NCBI GenBank assembly: GCA_023957235.1
Contig: JAMLHI010000001.1
Span: 248,001 to 312,000 of the forward strand
Length of the DNA: 64,000 bases
Source: Chitinophagales bacterium
Lineage (GTDB): Bacteria; Bacteroidota; Bacteroidia; Chitinophagales; JADIYW01
Direction of reading: 5' to 3'
In this document: positions 29,164-38,698 of the stretch, piece by piece
How positions within the stretch are numbered: the stretch's first letter is position 1
Layout: every line of letters begins with the position of its first letter
Notes under the pieces: generated by a model
The model's database searches: none
Seen by the model: the letters and a program-made list of their open reading frames with translations, nothing else
Told to the model about the DNA's origin: nothing
Position numbers and translations under genes: made by a program

Positions 29164-30429
29164 ATGAAAAGAAATAATATCGTTTTCTACCATTATCTGA
29201 GATTGGTCTTATTATCCTTTATTACTGCTATCATTTGTTCGGCTCTTGCTTATTCTCTTCAATATATAACTGAAGTTTTTGAGGAAAAGATACATTCTTT
29301 CATCCTTTCAAAGCACACTTTATTGTATATTATCACTCCAACCATAGGGATAACATTCATCTTTTATCTTAGAAAATATCTGTTCAACAATCGCCCCAAC
29401 AAAGGATTTACTGAAATATATAAAACACTAGACGAGCGCAAAAATCATTTATCCTTCTTCAAGATAGCTTCTCATTATATCAATGGATTTTTGACAGTTA
29501 TTTTTGGCGGTTCTACTGGAATAGAAGTTTCAACCGTAATCGCTACAGCTTCAGTAGGGAATAATATTTACAAGAGATTATACATAGCTAGAAAATACAA
29601 AAGAGAAATTGTATGTGCAGGAGTAGCTTCAGGTATTGCTATTTTATTTGGAAGCCCTTTAGCAGGTTGCTTATTTGCGCTTGAAGTGATTGCCCGCAAA
29701 CTTCGAAAATCTCTAATTGTCAGCTGTGCAGTTTCTGTCTTTGTCTCATGGGTCTTTATTCATACATTTGGACATGAACCTATTCTTCATGTACAGGTGA
29801 GTCAGTGGAAATGGAGTGCTATTCCTCATTTTATTGTATTGAGTTTATTAGGAGGTCTTTTAGCTATCTATTTCACGCAAATAGTCATCAGGCTGAAAAA
29901 GATATTTTCCACAATTCAACAACCATTCATTAGAGTCAACCTAGGAGCTATTACTTTAGGACTATTACTATTGGTATTTCCTTATTTGTATGGGGACAGT
30001 TATCATGGTATGAATGAAGTATTAAATTCGGATATTTCTCAAAGTCAAATATCCTGGAGCCTCGTTCTACTATTGATTTTTTTAAAACCAATGGCTGCAT
30101 CATTGACTTTAGGTGCAGGAGGTGATGGCGGAGTCTTTGCCCCGAGTATTGTTTCTGGTGCATTTTTAGGCTATTTATTTGCTTGGGTTTGCAATGCATT
30201 TTTTCATAGCCAGTTAGTACCTGTCAACTTTGCTCTAGCTGGAGCTGCTGCCACTTTATCTGCTGCTATCTATGCGCCCCTGACTGCGCTTGTTCTTGTG
30301 TGTAATCTGACACCTGAAGGATACCATCTATTTGTACCAATCGCCATCGTCAGTTTAATTGCTAAATACTTTTCAAAAGCCATTGTGCCATACAATGTTT
30401 ATACTTATGATACTCAGTCAGCATCATAA
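29164..30429 (+). CDS. ClC-family chloride channel or H+/Cl- antiporter
   Basis: This 421-residue protein has about ten hydrophobic helices and no CBS domains. ClC signatures are present but varied: GGSTGIEVST stands where GREGP is usual, keeping the gating Glu; GSPLAGCLFALEVI is the Ser/Pro filter region; and GAGGDGGVFAPS corresponds to GxFxP. The C terminus has APLTALVLV. With the gating Glu retained, exchange of chloride for protons, or a fluoride/nitrate variant, is possible. The gene starts 94 bases after the aminotransferase and seems independent. Confidence 0.88.
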   Translation: MKRNNIVFYHYLRLVLLSFITAIICSALAYSLQYITEVFEEKIHSFILSKHTLLYIITPTIGITFIFYLRKYLFNNRPNKGFTEIYKTLDERKNHLSFFKIASHYINGFLTVIFGGSTGIEVSTVIATASVGNNIYKRLYIARKYKREIVCAGVASGIAILFGSPLAGCLFALEVIARKLRKSLIVSCAVSVFVSWVFIHTFGHEPILHVQVSQWKWSAIPHFIVLSLLGGLLAIYFTQIVIRLKKIFSTIQQPFIRVNLGAITLGLLLLVFPYLYGDSYHGMNEVLNSDISQSQISWSLVLLLIFLKPMAASLTLGAGGDGGVFAPSIVSGAFLGYLFAWVCNAFFHSQLVPVNFALAGAAATLSAAIYAPLTALVLVCNLTPEGYHLFVPIAIVSLIAKYFSKAIVPYNVYTYDTQSAS

Positions 30430-30504
30430 ATTCTTCTCTTTTTTTTATACTTGTGGCCTTCTTGTTTGAAAAATTCTCTGATTTTCATTCGGATACAATC
30501 TGAT

Positions 30505-32802
30505 ATGTTTATATTTGGAATGATGTCAAAAATTATTTTTTCAATATTCGTTGGGATATGGGCTATTGGACAAGTATCTGCTCAAAATATTGCATTAGGT
30601 CAATGGCAGACGCATCTTCCCTATTCTAATGCAACTTCTGTTGCTCTTAGTCAAAACAATCTTTATGGCTCATCTGAATATGCTGTATTTTCATACCATC
30701 TTGGTGATGGAAGCATAAAAAAATATACCAAATCGGAAGGCTTGTCTGATGTAGGGATTTCTACTATAGCATTTGACACCTTGACTCGCTCTCTGATTAT
30801 CGCTTATTCCAATTCCAATCTAGATATTCTGCAAGGAGGCAAAGTGAAAAATTTACCCTTTATAATGAAAGCCAATATTTTGGGAGGGAAAGGAATTAAG
30901 AAAATTTTTGCCTATCAAGGAATAGCGTGGTTGGCAACAGACTTTGGTATTGTAGAACTGAGATTAGACAAACAAGAAATTGGAGACACTTACTATTTTT
31001 CAGACAGCTCTACCAATTTTAGGGTCAATGAGGTTTGGGCAGACGACAATTATATTTTTGCAGCTACAGCAAAAGGTGTGTACAGAGGCAAAAGAGATGC
31101 AAGCATCAATCTTGTCAATTTTCAAAATTGGCAAAAATATGATGAAACAAATGGGCTTTCTTCTGACTCTTTTACTTCTATCAGTGGGAGAAATGGGAAA
31201 ATCTTTGCCGCTAGTAAATCTGTCATCTACCAGTTGGAAGATGATTTATGGACACCCTATTATGTCATGTCATCTTCCTCCAACATCGCCAATATTTTTA
31301 AGGGAGAAAAAAGACTTATCGCAGTGCAAACCAATAGAATGAGTATTATTCCTGACAATGGAGTACCAGAAGATATAAGTGGCAAATATGGAATAGCAAT
31401 GCCTTTGCAAGTGCTTGAAAATAGTGACGGCAGGGTATTTTATGCAGATTTGTATCGTTCTGTCATGGAGTATATCAACCCTAATAATCAAAGCCCTATC
31501 TTACCCAACGGTCCATCACGTGCTACCAGCAAGGGGATAGATTTCTTAAACAATGTCACTTACGTAGGCTCTTCTCCAATTAATGCATCATTTCATCCTA
31601 CGTTTAATGCCACTGGATTTTATACTTGTCAAGATTTTTTTTGGACGACATACACTTCCAATAATCTACCCGAAATTCAAGGGGCTTATGATATTGCAGT
31701 CGTAAAAGCAGTGCCTGAAGAAAATTTAGTCTTATTTGGTGCACATAATACTGGCCTAATCGAATTTTCTCCTCAAACAAAAAATGTCAATTTTATAAAA
31801 AGCTTCCCTAATGCGACTTCAAATATGAGGTTGACAGCCGCTACAAAAGATATTTATGGTAATGTATGGTTTGCAAGTGCATATTCCACTCAGCCATTGG
31901 TCTGTAGAAAAGCGGGTGGAGAATATCTCTTTTTTTCATCTTCACTCATCAATAACAAACTATTGAATGGAATAGCCATCGATGATTTTCAGCAAGTATG
32001 GATATCTACCATAGAATCAGGATTGGTTGTTTTTAGTTATAATGGCACTTTAGACGATAAAACTGATGACAAATTTATCTCCTATACCTCTAGTCCAGGC
32101 AATGGCGGGCTTCCGAGTAATGCTATCAATTGTGTGAGTGTGGACTTGAATGGACAGATATGGATAGGTTCCAATCAAGGTGTTTTTACCGTGCCTTGTC
32201 CTGGTGCTGTATTTGAAAAAAATTGTGATGCCATACAGATATGTGTGCCTAGGAATGACGGAACAAATTTTTGTGACCTGCTATTAGAAACAGAAAATGT
32301 CAGTAGCATTGCTATAGATGCTGCTAATCGAAAATGGTTTGGAACTTCAAACGGCATTTTTCTTCAGTCAGAAGATGGCTATAAAAACATTCATTATTTC
32401 AGCCAAGAAAACTCTCCTCTTCTCTCTAATAAAATAAGAAGTTTAGGTATTGACCCCAATTCTGGAGATTTATTTATCAGCACTGAAAGTGGCATTATTT
32501 CATACAGAGCAGAAGCAACTGCCAATAGTTCCACCAAAGGGAAGCCTTATGCTTACCCAAATCCTGTAAGACCTGAATATCACGGAGATATTGCTATCAA
32601 AAATCTTCCAGAAAATGGAGATGTGAAAGTTACTGATATTGCTGGAAGGTTGGTTGCAGAAGGAAAATCTTTAGGCTCTCAATTTATCTGGGACGGGAAA
32701 GACATCCAAGGCAATAGGGTGAAAACAGGTATCTATTATATCCTTTCGACATCAAAAGATAAAAAAGAAAAAGCGATTACTAAAATTGCATTTATCCATT
32801 AA
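30505..32802 (+). CDS. porZ: Type IX secretion attachment-complex protein PorZ
   Basis: About 765 residues from the ATG at 30505; other in-frame ATGs lie at 30451, 30520 and 30523, and the signal peptide (IIFSIFVGIWAIGQVSAQN) favours a start just before it. After cleavage comes the PorZ opening ALGQWQTHLPYSNATSVA, two beta-propellers of the two-component-regulator type (repeats such as QVWISTIESGLVVF and QIWIGSNQGVF), and a C-terminal type IX sorting-like domain with PYAYPNPVRP and GIYYI. PorZ sits on the cell surface with PorU/PorV/PorQ and delivers anionic LPS to the sortase. Its stop shares one base with the recO start, an arrangement common in Bacteroidota. Confidence 0.88.
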   Translation: MFIFGMMSKIIFSIFVGIWAIGQVSAQNIALGQWQTHLPYSNATSVALSQNNLYGSSEYAVFSYHLGDGSIKKYTKSEGLSDVGISTIAFDTLTRSLIIAYSNSNLDILQGGKVKNLPFIMKANILGGKGIKKIFAYQGIAWLATDFGIVELRLDKQEIGDTYYFSDSSTNFRVNEVWADDNYIFAATAKGVYRGKRDASINLVNFQNWQKYDETNGLSSDSFTSISGRNGKIFAASKSVIYQLEDDLWTPYYVMSSSSNIANIFKGEKRLIAVQTNRMSIIPDNGVPEDISGKYGIAMPLQVLENSDGRVFYADLYRSVMEYINPNNQSPILPNGPSRATSKGIDFLNNVTYVGSSPINASFHPTFNATGFYTCQDFFWTTYTSNNLPEIQGAYDIAVVKAVPEENLVLFGAHNTGLIEFSPQTKNVNFIKSFPNATSNMRLTAATKDIYGNVWFASAYSTQPLVCRKAGGEYLFFSSSLINNKLLNGIAIDDFQQVWISTIESGLVVFSYNGTLDDKTDDKFISYTSSPGNGGLPSNAINCVSVDLNGQIWIGSNQGVFTVPCPGAVFEKNCDAIQICVPRNDGTNFCDLLLETENVSSIAIDAANRKWFGTSNGIFLQSEDGYKNIHYFSQENSPLLSNKIRSLGIDPNSGDLFISTESGIISYRAEATANSSTKGKPYAYPNPVRPEYHGDIAIKNLPENGDVKVTDIAGRLVAEGKSLGSQFIWDGKDIQGNRVKTGIYYILSTSKDKKEKAITKIAFIH

Positions 32803-33518
32803 TGCTCATCAAAACAGAAGGTATCGTCCTCAAAACGACTAAGTATTCAGAATCTTCTGTTATCGTCTCTATATTTACAAGAGAAACTGGACTCAAGAGT
32901 TACATCGTTTCAGGGATACGAAGTACTAAAAACAAATCCAAAGGGAATATTTTTCAACCTTTACAAATTCTAGAACTGGATTATTATTACCATCCTTCCA
33001 AGTCAATTTACAGAATCAAAGAATATCGTCCTGCTCATATTTACAGTCATTTGTATAGTGATATCATCAGCCAAAGCATAGCTGTTTTTTCCCTTGAGGC
33101 TGTCTCAAAATGTATTGTTGAACACGAAGTCAATCTTGCATTATATGATTATTTCAGACAATTTCTCATAGATATTGAAAGTCAAAAAATAAATTTAAAA
33201 ACTGCACCCCAATATTTATTACTCCAGCTATGCAAACTCTTGGGATTTCAGCCTTACTCTGATTCAACGTATGAAGAAAAACCCTATTTCAATTTCGAAG
33301 CTGGCACTTTTGAAAACCAAATCTCTTTTCAGCAAATCACTTTAGATCGTAAAGAAACCCTGCTTTTTTATCGTTTCTTAAATCACGAAATCCCAACTTT
33401 CAATAAAGAAGAAAGATTAAAGGTCATCGAAATTTTATTAATTTATCTCAAAGTCCATATCCCTCATTTTAAAAATTTCACCTCATTAGAAATTTTAAAA
33501 CAAATCTTAAATGGATGA
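32802..33518 (+). CDS. recO: DNA repair protein RecO
   Basis: This 238-residue protein has the N-terminal OB fold (LIKTEGIVLKTTKYSESSVI, then YIVSGIR) and a helical C-terminal domain. It lacks an obvious four-cysteine zinc finger, as many Bacteroidota RecO proteins do. RecO anneals single strands and loads RecA with RecR and RecF. Its ATG overlaps the porZ stop (TAATG), so it is translationally coupled to a secretion gene; the partnership is positional, not functional. Confidence 0.93.
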   Translation: MLIKTEGIVLKTTKYSESSVIVSIFTRETGLKSYIVSGIRSTKNKSKGNIFQPLQILELDYYYHPSKSIYRIKEYRPAHIYSHLYSDIISQSIAVFSLEAVSKCIVEHEVNLALYDYFRQFLIDIESQKINLKTAPQYLLLQLCKLLGFQPYSDSTYEEKPYFNFEAGTFENQISFQQITLDRKETLLFYRFLNHEIPTFNKEERLKVIEILLIYLKVHIPHFKNFTSLEILKQILNG

Positions 33519-33547
33519 CATTCATTATCCATTCAGTAATAAATATT

Positions 33548-34519
33548 TTATCGGTCGGATAGTATTATCTCAAATGAATATTCTTGAGATATGCCTGGAG
33601 CTATATAAGGAACGGGAAAGTCTGTTATCGAGTTCTGAAGGCTATTTGTCGGAACGATCATCGGCTCAATACAGATAAACATTTTGTCATTATTATAAGG
33701 AGCATAAACTACAACACAACGAAAATTTTCATCAGGCACTATTTCCAATCTATAATCTTCAGTTTCAAAATATGCATTTGAAGCAACTGCCTTGTTAACA
33801 AAACCATCATCCAGATAAAATTTTTTTAGTGGGAAAGGAGATTTTGCAAGAAGATTTTCTGCCGGTTCAAATGCCCCTGTCGGCAATAAACTGGCATCTG
33901 TTATTACATGGTTTTGATAGGGGATATTCAAGACTACTTGTTCTCTATTATACTGTTCTAGAGAAAAATATGGATGAAAGCCAAAAGAAACAGGAAGGTT
34001 TTTTTCATCGTGATTAGTGATTGTTAAACTTATTTCTACCTTATCACTTTTTAGGCGATAAATCAAGTTCAGAGAATGAAGAAATGGATAGTTTAAAAAT
34101 ATTTCACTGTTTTCATCATTGATATATTCAGAAATATACCAAGCTGAATATTCATCAGCCCCCACCTCTTTCACTTGCCACTTATCTGACTTTAACAGCA
34201 AACCATGTATAGGCAATTCATTTGTATCTCTTACTATTTGCTGATTGTTTTCAATCAAATATTTTGTTCCTTCAAAGGTAAAATAGTCAGCACCCAAACG
34301 ATTAGCCCATGGATACATCAAGGGTATCCCTGCAAGGCTTTTTGAAGATTGATATTGCTGTAAATAATGAGGAAACCAAATTATATTTTTGCCTTTCCAC
34401 GACCAATGATAAAGATTATTCCCTAAATCTACCGCAATTGAAACGGATTGATGTTCGTTGAACAATTCAATGACTTGATATCCGTCAATGATTGACTTTC
34501 TACTTCCAAATTGTTCCAT
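33548..34519 (-). CDS. Aldose 1-epimerase family protein
   Basis: This 323-residue beta-sandwich protein has family marks: PLMYPWANRLG, LPIHGLLLKSDKW with the first catalytic-site His, SFGFHPYFSL with the second His, and EPMIVPTNSL with the catalytic Glu. It would interconvert alpha and beta anomers of a hexose or hexose phosphate. It is more like the generic Bacteroidota epimerases than GalM of E. coli. It is convergent with recO across 29 bases. Confidence 0.88.
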   Translation of the reverse strand: MEQFGSRKSIIDGYQVIELFNEHQSVSIAVDLGNNLYHWSWKGKNIIWFPHYLQQYQSSKSLAGIPLMYPWANRLGADYFTFEGTKYLIENNQQIVRDTNELPIHGLLLKSDKWQVKEVGADEYSAWYISEYINDENSEIFLNYPFLHSLNLIYRLKSDKVEISLTITNHDEKNLPVSFGFHPYFSLEQYNREQVVLNIPYQNHVITDASLLPTGAFEPAENLLAKSPFPLKKFYLDDGFVNKAVASNAYFETEDYRLEIVPDENFRCVVVYAPYNNDKMFICIEPMIVPTNSLQNSITDFPVPYIAPGISQEYSFEIILSDR

Positions 34520-34828
34520 ATCAGTTTTAGGCTTTGTGTTTGGAAGACAATTTAGTATAAATGTTTTATAGAATGACTGCTTTTGAGCCCTATGAAATGG
34601 ATTTTTAGAAGAACATCATCTCCTAAATTGACAATTTAGCAACAATGAGTAAGATGAATGCATAATAAGTTCATCCAAATAGCTTTAAAATTATTCCCAA
34701 ATTCTATTTTCAGCAAGATTAAAATTTCACTTTTTCCTCTAATATTAGGAGAAGGACTTTCATCCATAAATTCTTCAAGATTAAGAGTAAATTCTCTTAA
34801 AATTTCAATTCTAGAAAGTTCAAAATTT
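34520..34828. other. Gap between epimerase and rmuC, nothing recognised
   Basis: These 309 AT-rich bases hold no recognisable gene. On the minus strand a stretch reads NFELSRIEILREFTLNLEE but has no start and no family match I can name. It could be the eroded tail of a gene. Confidence 0.4.
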
Positions 34829-36346
34829 TTATTCTTCTGTATCGTCTGTATCCTCTACTTCAGAGTTGTCAAAATCGACAGAAAGCAATTTTGAAGAAAT
34901 TTTCTTGTCCGACTTTAGCCCCAAATTTTTTAGTTCGACTGCTTGTTTTATCATATTTCCTCTTCCAGTGTTGAGCTGTCCCAATGCTTTGTCATAAGCT
35001 CTTTGAGTTGAATTTAAGGTTTTTCCTATGTCTTCAAAAGTTTCTACAAATCCAACAAATTTTTCATACAGCAATTCCCCTCTTTTCACAATATCCATTG
35101 CATTTTTGTTTTGCCATTCTCGTCTCCATAAGTCTGAAAAAAGTTTGAGACAAGCAATCAATGTTGTCGGGCTAACCAACAATATCCTTTTAGAATAAGC
35201 ATAGGACCACAATTCAGAGTCTCCTTGAATTGCAAGTAAATAGGCTGGCTCTATTGGAACAAACATCATTGTAAAGTCCAATGACGTATCAATATTATCA
35301 TATTTTTTTTCACTCAGCTGGTCAATATGAGTTTTAGTGGCTCTAATATGTTCTGCTAAAAAAGTTTTTTGCTCTTCACTATCTTCGCTTGCAGAATAAT
35401 TGTCATAAGCAATTAAAGACACTTTTGAGTCGATAATGATAACTCTATCGTCAGGTAAATTTACTCTGACATCCAATCTTTGGGTTTTACCTTCGTCATC
35501 TTTTATAGATTGCTGAACAAAATATTCACGGTCTTTTGTCAAGCCTGATGATTCAAGTATTCTTTCCAAAATCATTTCACCCCAACTCCCTCTTTTTTGT
35601 GCTTTCCCTTTTAATGCTGTTGCTAAATTATTGGCTTCATTACTTACTTTATTGGTTTGCTCAATTAATCCTTTTATTCTCTCTTCCAATGAACTGCGTT
35701 GTTTAGTATCTTCTGTATGGGTAGCCTCCACTTTCTCCTTGAAATTTTTGATATCATCTTTTAGCGGATTTAACAGTGTTTCAATATTTGTTTTATTGGT
35801 TTCTGTGAATTTTTCAGATTTTTCTTCAAATAATTTATTTGCAATTTTCTCAAATTGTAAATGTGCAGTTTTTTGAAGCTCTTCCACTTCAGATTTTTGA
35901 GTGCTTAGCTTCTCTTTTAATGAATCATTATCTGCCATCAACTTACTTACTTGCGATGAAAAGTCTGTAATTTTTGAATTCAACTCATCAATTTTTTTTG
36001 CTTGATTGTCATTGATTAGATTTTGCTTTGATAAATTATCAGCAATAGAAGAATTATTTGCTGTCAGTTCGGATATTCTTTGCTTATGCTTATTGATTTC
36101 TTCTTGTTGGAGCTTATTTGTCGCAAGTTCTGTGTTTAGATTTTGTGAAAATTCATTGACTTTCTCTTCACTATTTTTTAATCTTTCTTCGAGAAGTCTA
36201 TAATTAGTGATTGAATCGTTGTGTTTTGTAAGCAAAGCATCAAACGCTGTCTTTGAAACATTTTTTGTCTTATTCAGCAAATAGGATATTATGAAGGCCA
36301 ATAGTCCTCCAATAAAAAATCCAATCATTACACTTATTAATTCCAT
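34829..36346 (-). CDS. rmuC: RmuC-family DNA recombination protein
   Basis: This 505-residue protein has one N-terminal transmembrane helix (VMIGFFIGGLLAFIISYLL), a long coiled coil over about residues 30-190, and the RmuC nuclease-like domain from about 235 to 460 (KRGSWGEMILERILESSGL, then RLDVRVNLPDDRVIIIDSKV). The last segment has the D...D-S-K pattern of a PD-(D/E)XK active site. RmuC limits recombination at inverted repeats and is thought to cut unusual DNA structures. It starts 22 bases after dpnA and is read in the same direction, so it is probably the last gene of the restriction-modification operon. Confidence 0.92.
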   Translation of the reverse strand: MELISVMIGFFIGGLLAFIISYLLNKTKNVSKTAFDALLTKHNDSITNYRLLEERLKNSEEKVNEFSQNLNTELATNKLQQEEINKHKQRISELTANNSSIADNLSKQNLINDNQAKKIDELNSKITDFSSQVSKLMADNDSLKEKLSTQKSEVEELQKTAHLQFEKIANKLFEEKSEKFTETNKTNIETLLNPLKDDIKNFKEKVEATHTEDTKQRSSLEERIKGLIEQTNKVSNEANNLATALKGKAQKRGSWGEMILERILESSGLTKDREYFVQQSIKDDEGKTQRLDVRVNLPDDRVIIIDSKVSLIAYDNYSASEDSEEQKTFLAEHIRATKTHIDQLSEKKYDNIDTSLDFTMMFVPIEPAYLLAIQGDSELWSYAYSKRILLVSPTTLIACLKLFSDLWRREWQNKNAMDIVKRGELLYEKFVGFVETFEDIGKTLNSTQRAYDKALGQLNTGRGNMIKQAVELKNLGLKSDKKISSKLLSVDFDNSEVEDTDDTEE

Positions 36347-36368
36347 TTGTTTCCTATCGTTTTATTTT

Positions 36369-37307
36369 TCATCTTATTGAATGTCCTTTTACTATTACAG
36401 CTCTCGGTTTGCAGCTGCCCTTCTTCTTTGTCAAGTTTAGTTCTGTTTTATATTCTTCTTTTGGTTCTTCGACTAAAAATAGTTCAAGTTCCTTTTTGTC
36501 ATTAAAACCACCTATTTTCTGTTTGTAAGAAGCTGCTATTTTCGGATTTTCAATTTCAAGTTTTCTGTTCTTGCTTATTGTCAAAAATTCTTTTTCTTGG
36601 TCAATTCCCAAAAATCGTCTGTTGGCCAAATTAGCTGCAATGCCTGTTGTCGAACTGCCTGAAAATGGGTCTAAAATCCAAGCGTTTGGCTTTGTCGAAG
36701 CCAAAATAAGTCTTGTCAAAACTGAAAGCGGTTTTTGTGTCGGGTGTTTGCCACACGATTTTTCCCAAGGTGCAATTGCCGGAAGTTTCCAAACATCTTT
36801 CATTTGCTTGTCTCCGTTGAGTTGTTTCATTAGTTCATAGTTGAAATAATGAGGAACTTTTTCGGATTTTCTTGCCCAAATAATTTGTTCGGTTGAATAA
36901 GTGAAATAGCGGCAAGAAAAATTCGGTGGGGGATTGGTCTTTTCCCAAGTGATTATGTTTAATAACTTAAAGCCTAATTCTGTCAAGATTTGCCCTACCG
37001 AAAAAATATTGTGCATTGTTCCGCTTATCCAAATTGTTGCATCATCTTTCATTTTGTCACGAATTAATGAAAGCCATTTTCTATTGAACTCATTTATGTA
37101 TTCAAAACCGTGAGATTTATCCCAATTTCCTTTATTTACGCTTACGATTTGTCCATTTTGAATGGAAAGTCCGTTGTTTGATAGGAAATAGGGTGGATCG
37201 GCAAAAACCATATCAAACTTATGTTCAAATTGAGGCAATAACTCCATTGTATCTCCTTTGAGAAGATAGAAGTTTTTGTCTTCGGATTTGAAATAAGGCA
37301 CAAGCAT
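36369..37307 (-). CDS. dpnA: DpnA-like DNA adenine methyltransferase
   Basis: This 312-residue beta-class methyltransferase has the catalytic motif IV first (FADPPYFLSNNGLSI, DPPY for N6-adenine) and the SAM-binding motif I late (LDPFSGSSTTGIAA). It resembles DpnA of the Streptococcus DpnII system, which methylates GATC also on single-stranded DNA and so protects incoming DNA during transformation. Neighbouring Dam-type methylase and DpnII-type endonuclease genes support the assignment. It begins immediately after the stop of the unknown gene (TAA then ATG). Confidence 0.88.
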   Translation of the reverse strand: MLVPYFKSEDKNFYLLKGDTMELLPQFEHKFDMVFADPPYFLSNNGLSIQNGQIVSVNKGNWDKSHGFEYINEFNRKWLSLIRDKMKDDATIWISGTMHNIFSVGQILTELGFKLLNIITWEKTNPPPNFSCRYFTYSTEQIIWARKSEKVPHYFNYELMKQLNGDKQMKDVWKLPAIAPWEKSCGKHPTQKPLSVLTRLILASTKPNAWILDPFSGSSTTGIAANLANRRFLGIDQEKEFLTISKNRKLEIENPKIAASYKQKIGGFNDKKELELFLVEEPKEEYKTELNLTKKKGSCKPRAVIVKGHSIR

Positions 37308-37862
37308 TTATCTTCTATTATGTGTTGCAACTGCAACTATTTTATAAATGTCCTTATGTTCTTCAAGTGCTTTCAATAGATTTCTGAACATATATGCAGT
37401 AGATAAGTTTGTTTTTTCTTGTATCATCAAGAGTTTAGCAATTAGATACAAAAACTTAATGCTGTATTCTCCTTTGTTTGCAAGTCCTGGATACTTTGCA
37501 GCTTCAAGATTTGCTTCATTCTTTAACAGTTCTACATCCAACAAAGTGTTTCTCTCTGAATCAGACTTCAATGGCTTAATATGATTATCCCATTGGTGAA
37601 TTAAAAAGTTTAGAAACTTTTTTGTTTCAACACTATTATGATTCATTTTTAAAATTGCATCAACTGCCCAATGTATGTGTTTGGGTGTTCTTATTCTCGA
37701 CCAACCTGATTTACTTGAACTATCTTTTTGTCTGTATCGAAGCAATAAATCATAATCAGATAAAGTCCCTTGATAAACCCCAAGAATATAGGTGTCATTA
37801 ATTTCTATCGTAACCAAAGGTTCAGTCCCTTTGACCTTCATATGTGGTAGTTTTTTCACCAT
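37308..37862 (-). CDS. Unknown protein inside the DpnII-type operon
   Basis: This 184-residue protein is not recognised. The start is either Met1 or Met8 (HMKVKGTEPLV). It overlaps the endonuclease gene by seven bases and abuts dpnA, so it is a translated member of the operon. The first half seems beta-rich (PLVTIEINDTYILGVYQG); the second half is helical and charged. There is no signal peptide, membrane segment, nuclease motif or obvious helix-turn-helix. Possible roles are a controller, an endonuclease accessory or a separate defence component; none is shown by sequence. Confidence 0.7.
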   Translation of the reverse strand: MVKKLPHMKVKGTEPLVTIEINDTYILGVYQGTLSDYDLLLRYRQKDSSSKSGWSRIRTPKHIHWAVDAILKMNHNSVETKKFLNFLIHQWDNHIKPLKSDSERNTLLDVELLKNEANLEAAKYPGLANKGEYSIKFLYLIAKLLMIQEKTNLSTAYMFRNLLKALEEHKDIYKIVAVATHNRR

Positions 37863-38698
37863 TCGCTAATTACATTTTCGGATTTTATTTTTTCAATAAA
37901 GTTGTTTAAGGTAGTAAGGTTATACAAACTCGGAATAATGTTATACGCTTCTTCCAATTTGTTCTTGGCTGATAGCCAACCTTGACCGTCTGTAATCCAA
38001 ACAAATTCGTAGTTTTTGTATTGATTGATTTTAGGTGCAACATCAGAATATGATCTTGCGGTTTCGTTCAACTTTGAGCCACCGCCATTGTAGAAATTGG
38101 TTTCAATAAGATACGTTTTCTTTTTTGTTTTAATTACGAAATCAAAGCGTTTAACGTCTGCACCCAAACTTAATATCTCGGGAAACGCTGTATTGCTTAC
38201 TTCCTTTTTGTAAAAGACTTTGGCTTTGTCAAAGAATAGCGAAACTGCTTTTGACATATTTTCTCCACCCCTGTTTTTTCTTGCGTTTGTGTCTAATCCG
38301 ACTTCAATGCCAAAAACGTAATCCACTAAATTAGTAACATCTTTATTTCTAAAAACTACTGCCAATCCTGTTTCTTCAATGTATTCAAAAATGCTTTTAG
38401 GCGAAGTGAAATAGGAATCAAGCATCACTATTTCGCCTTTTTTGTTGAAAGTCTTAGCGTTTTTGTTTTTACGGATTGCAATAAGAATATCTAAAACTTC
38501 AAAAGCTTTCGGATTTTCTTCGTAAAGTTCTTTTACAGCTTCTTTCAAATTTTCTTTACCAATCAAGTAATTCAATTGGTTGAGTTTAATAGAAATTTTA
38601 TTTACGTTGCCTTTAATTTTCTTGAAGTCTGTGAAATAGTCAAGAGTAGCGTTTGTTTCTGATAATTGCGATAAGAAGATTTTAAATTGCTCTGACAT
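37856..38698 (-). CDS. dpnB: DpnII-type restriction endonuclease (predicted GATC specificity)
   Basis: This 280-residue protein matches the DpnII/MboI endonuclease family. The segment RGGENMSKAVSLFF precedes the predicted active site, in which KRFDFVIKTKKKTYLIETNF provides the acidic pair (Asp and Glu, the latter in ETN rather than the more usual ExK). WITDGQGWLSAKNKLEEAY follows. It would cut unmethylated GATC. It overlaps dpnM by 17 bases, giving the Dam-endonuclease order of DpnII loci. GATC sites are present in the window (for instance near 2200 and 4810), so the host depends on the methylases. Confidence 0.9.
   Translation of the reverse strand: MSEQFKIFLSQLSETNATLDYFTDFKKIKGNVNKISIKLNQLNYLIGKENLKEAVKELYEENPKAFEVLDILIAIRKNKNAKTFNKKGEIVMLDSYFTSPKSIFEYIEETGLAVVFRNKDVTNLVDYVFGIEVGLDTNARKNRGGENMSKAVSLFFDKAKVFYKKEVSNTAFPEILSLGADVKRFDFVIKTKKKTYLIETNFYNGGGSKLNETARSYSDVAPKINQYKNYEFVWITDGQGWLSAKNKLEEAYNIIPSLYNLTTLNNFIEKIKSENVISEW

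Noticed and set aside
34658-34894. A 78-codon plus-strand reading frame between the epimerase and rmuC
   Set aside because: It runs into the end of rmuC on the other strand and has no recognisable domain or promoter; it is most likely chance in AT-rich DNA.
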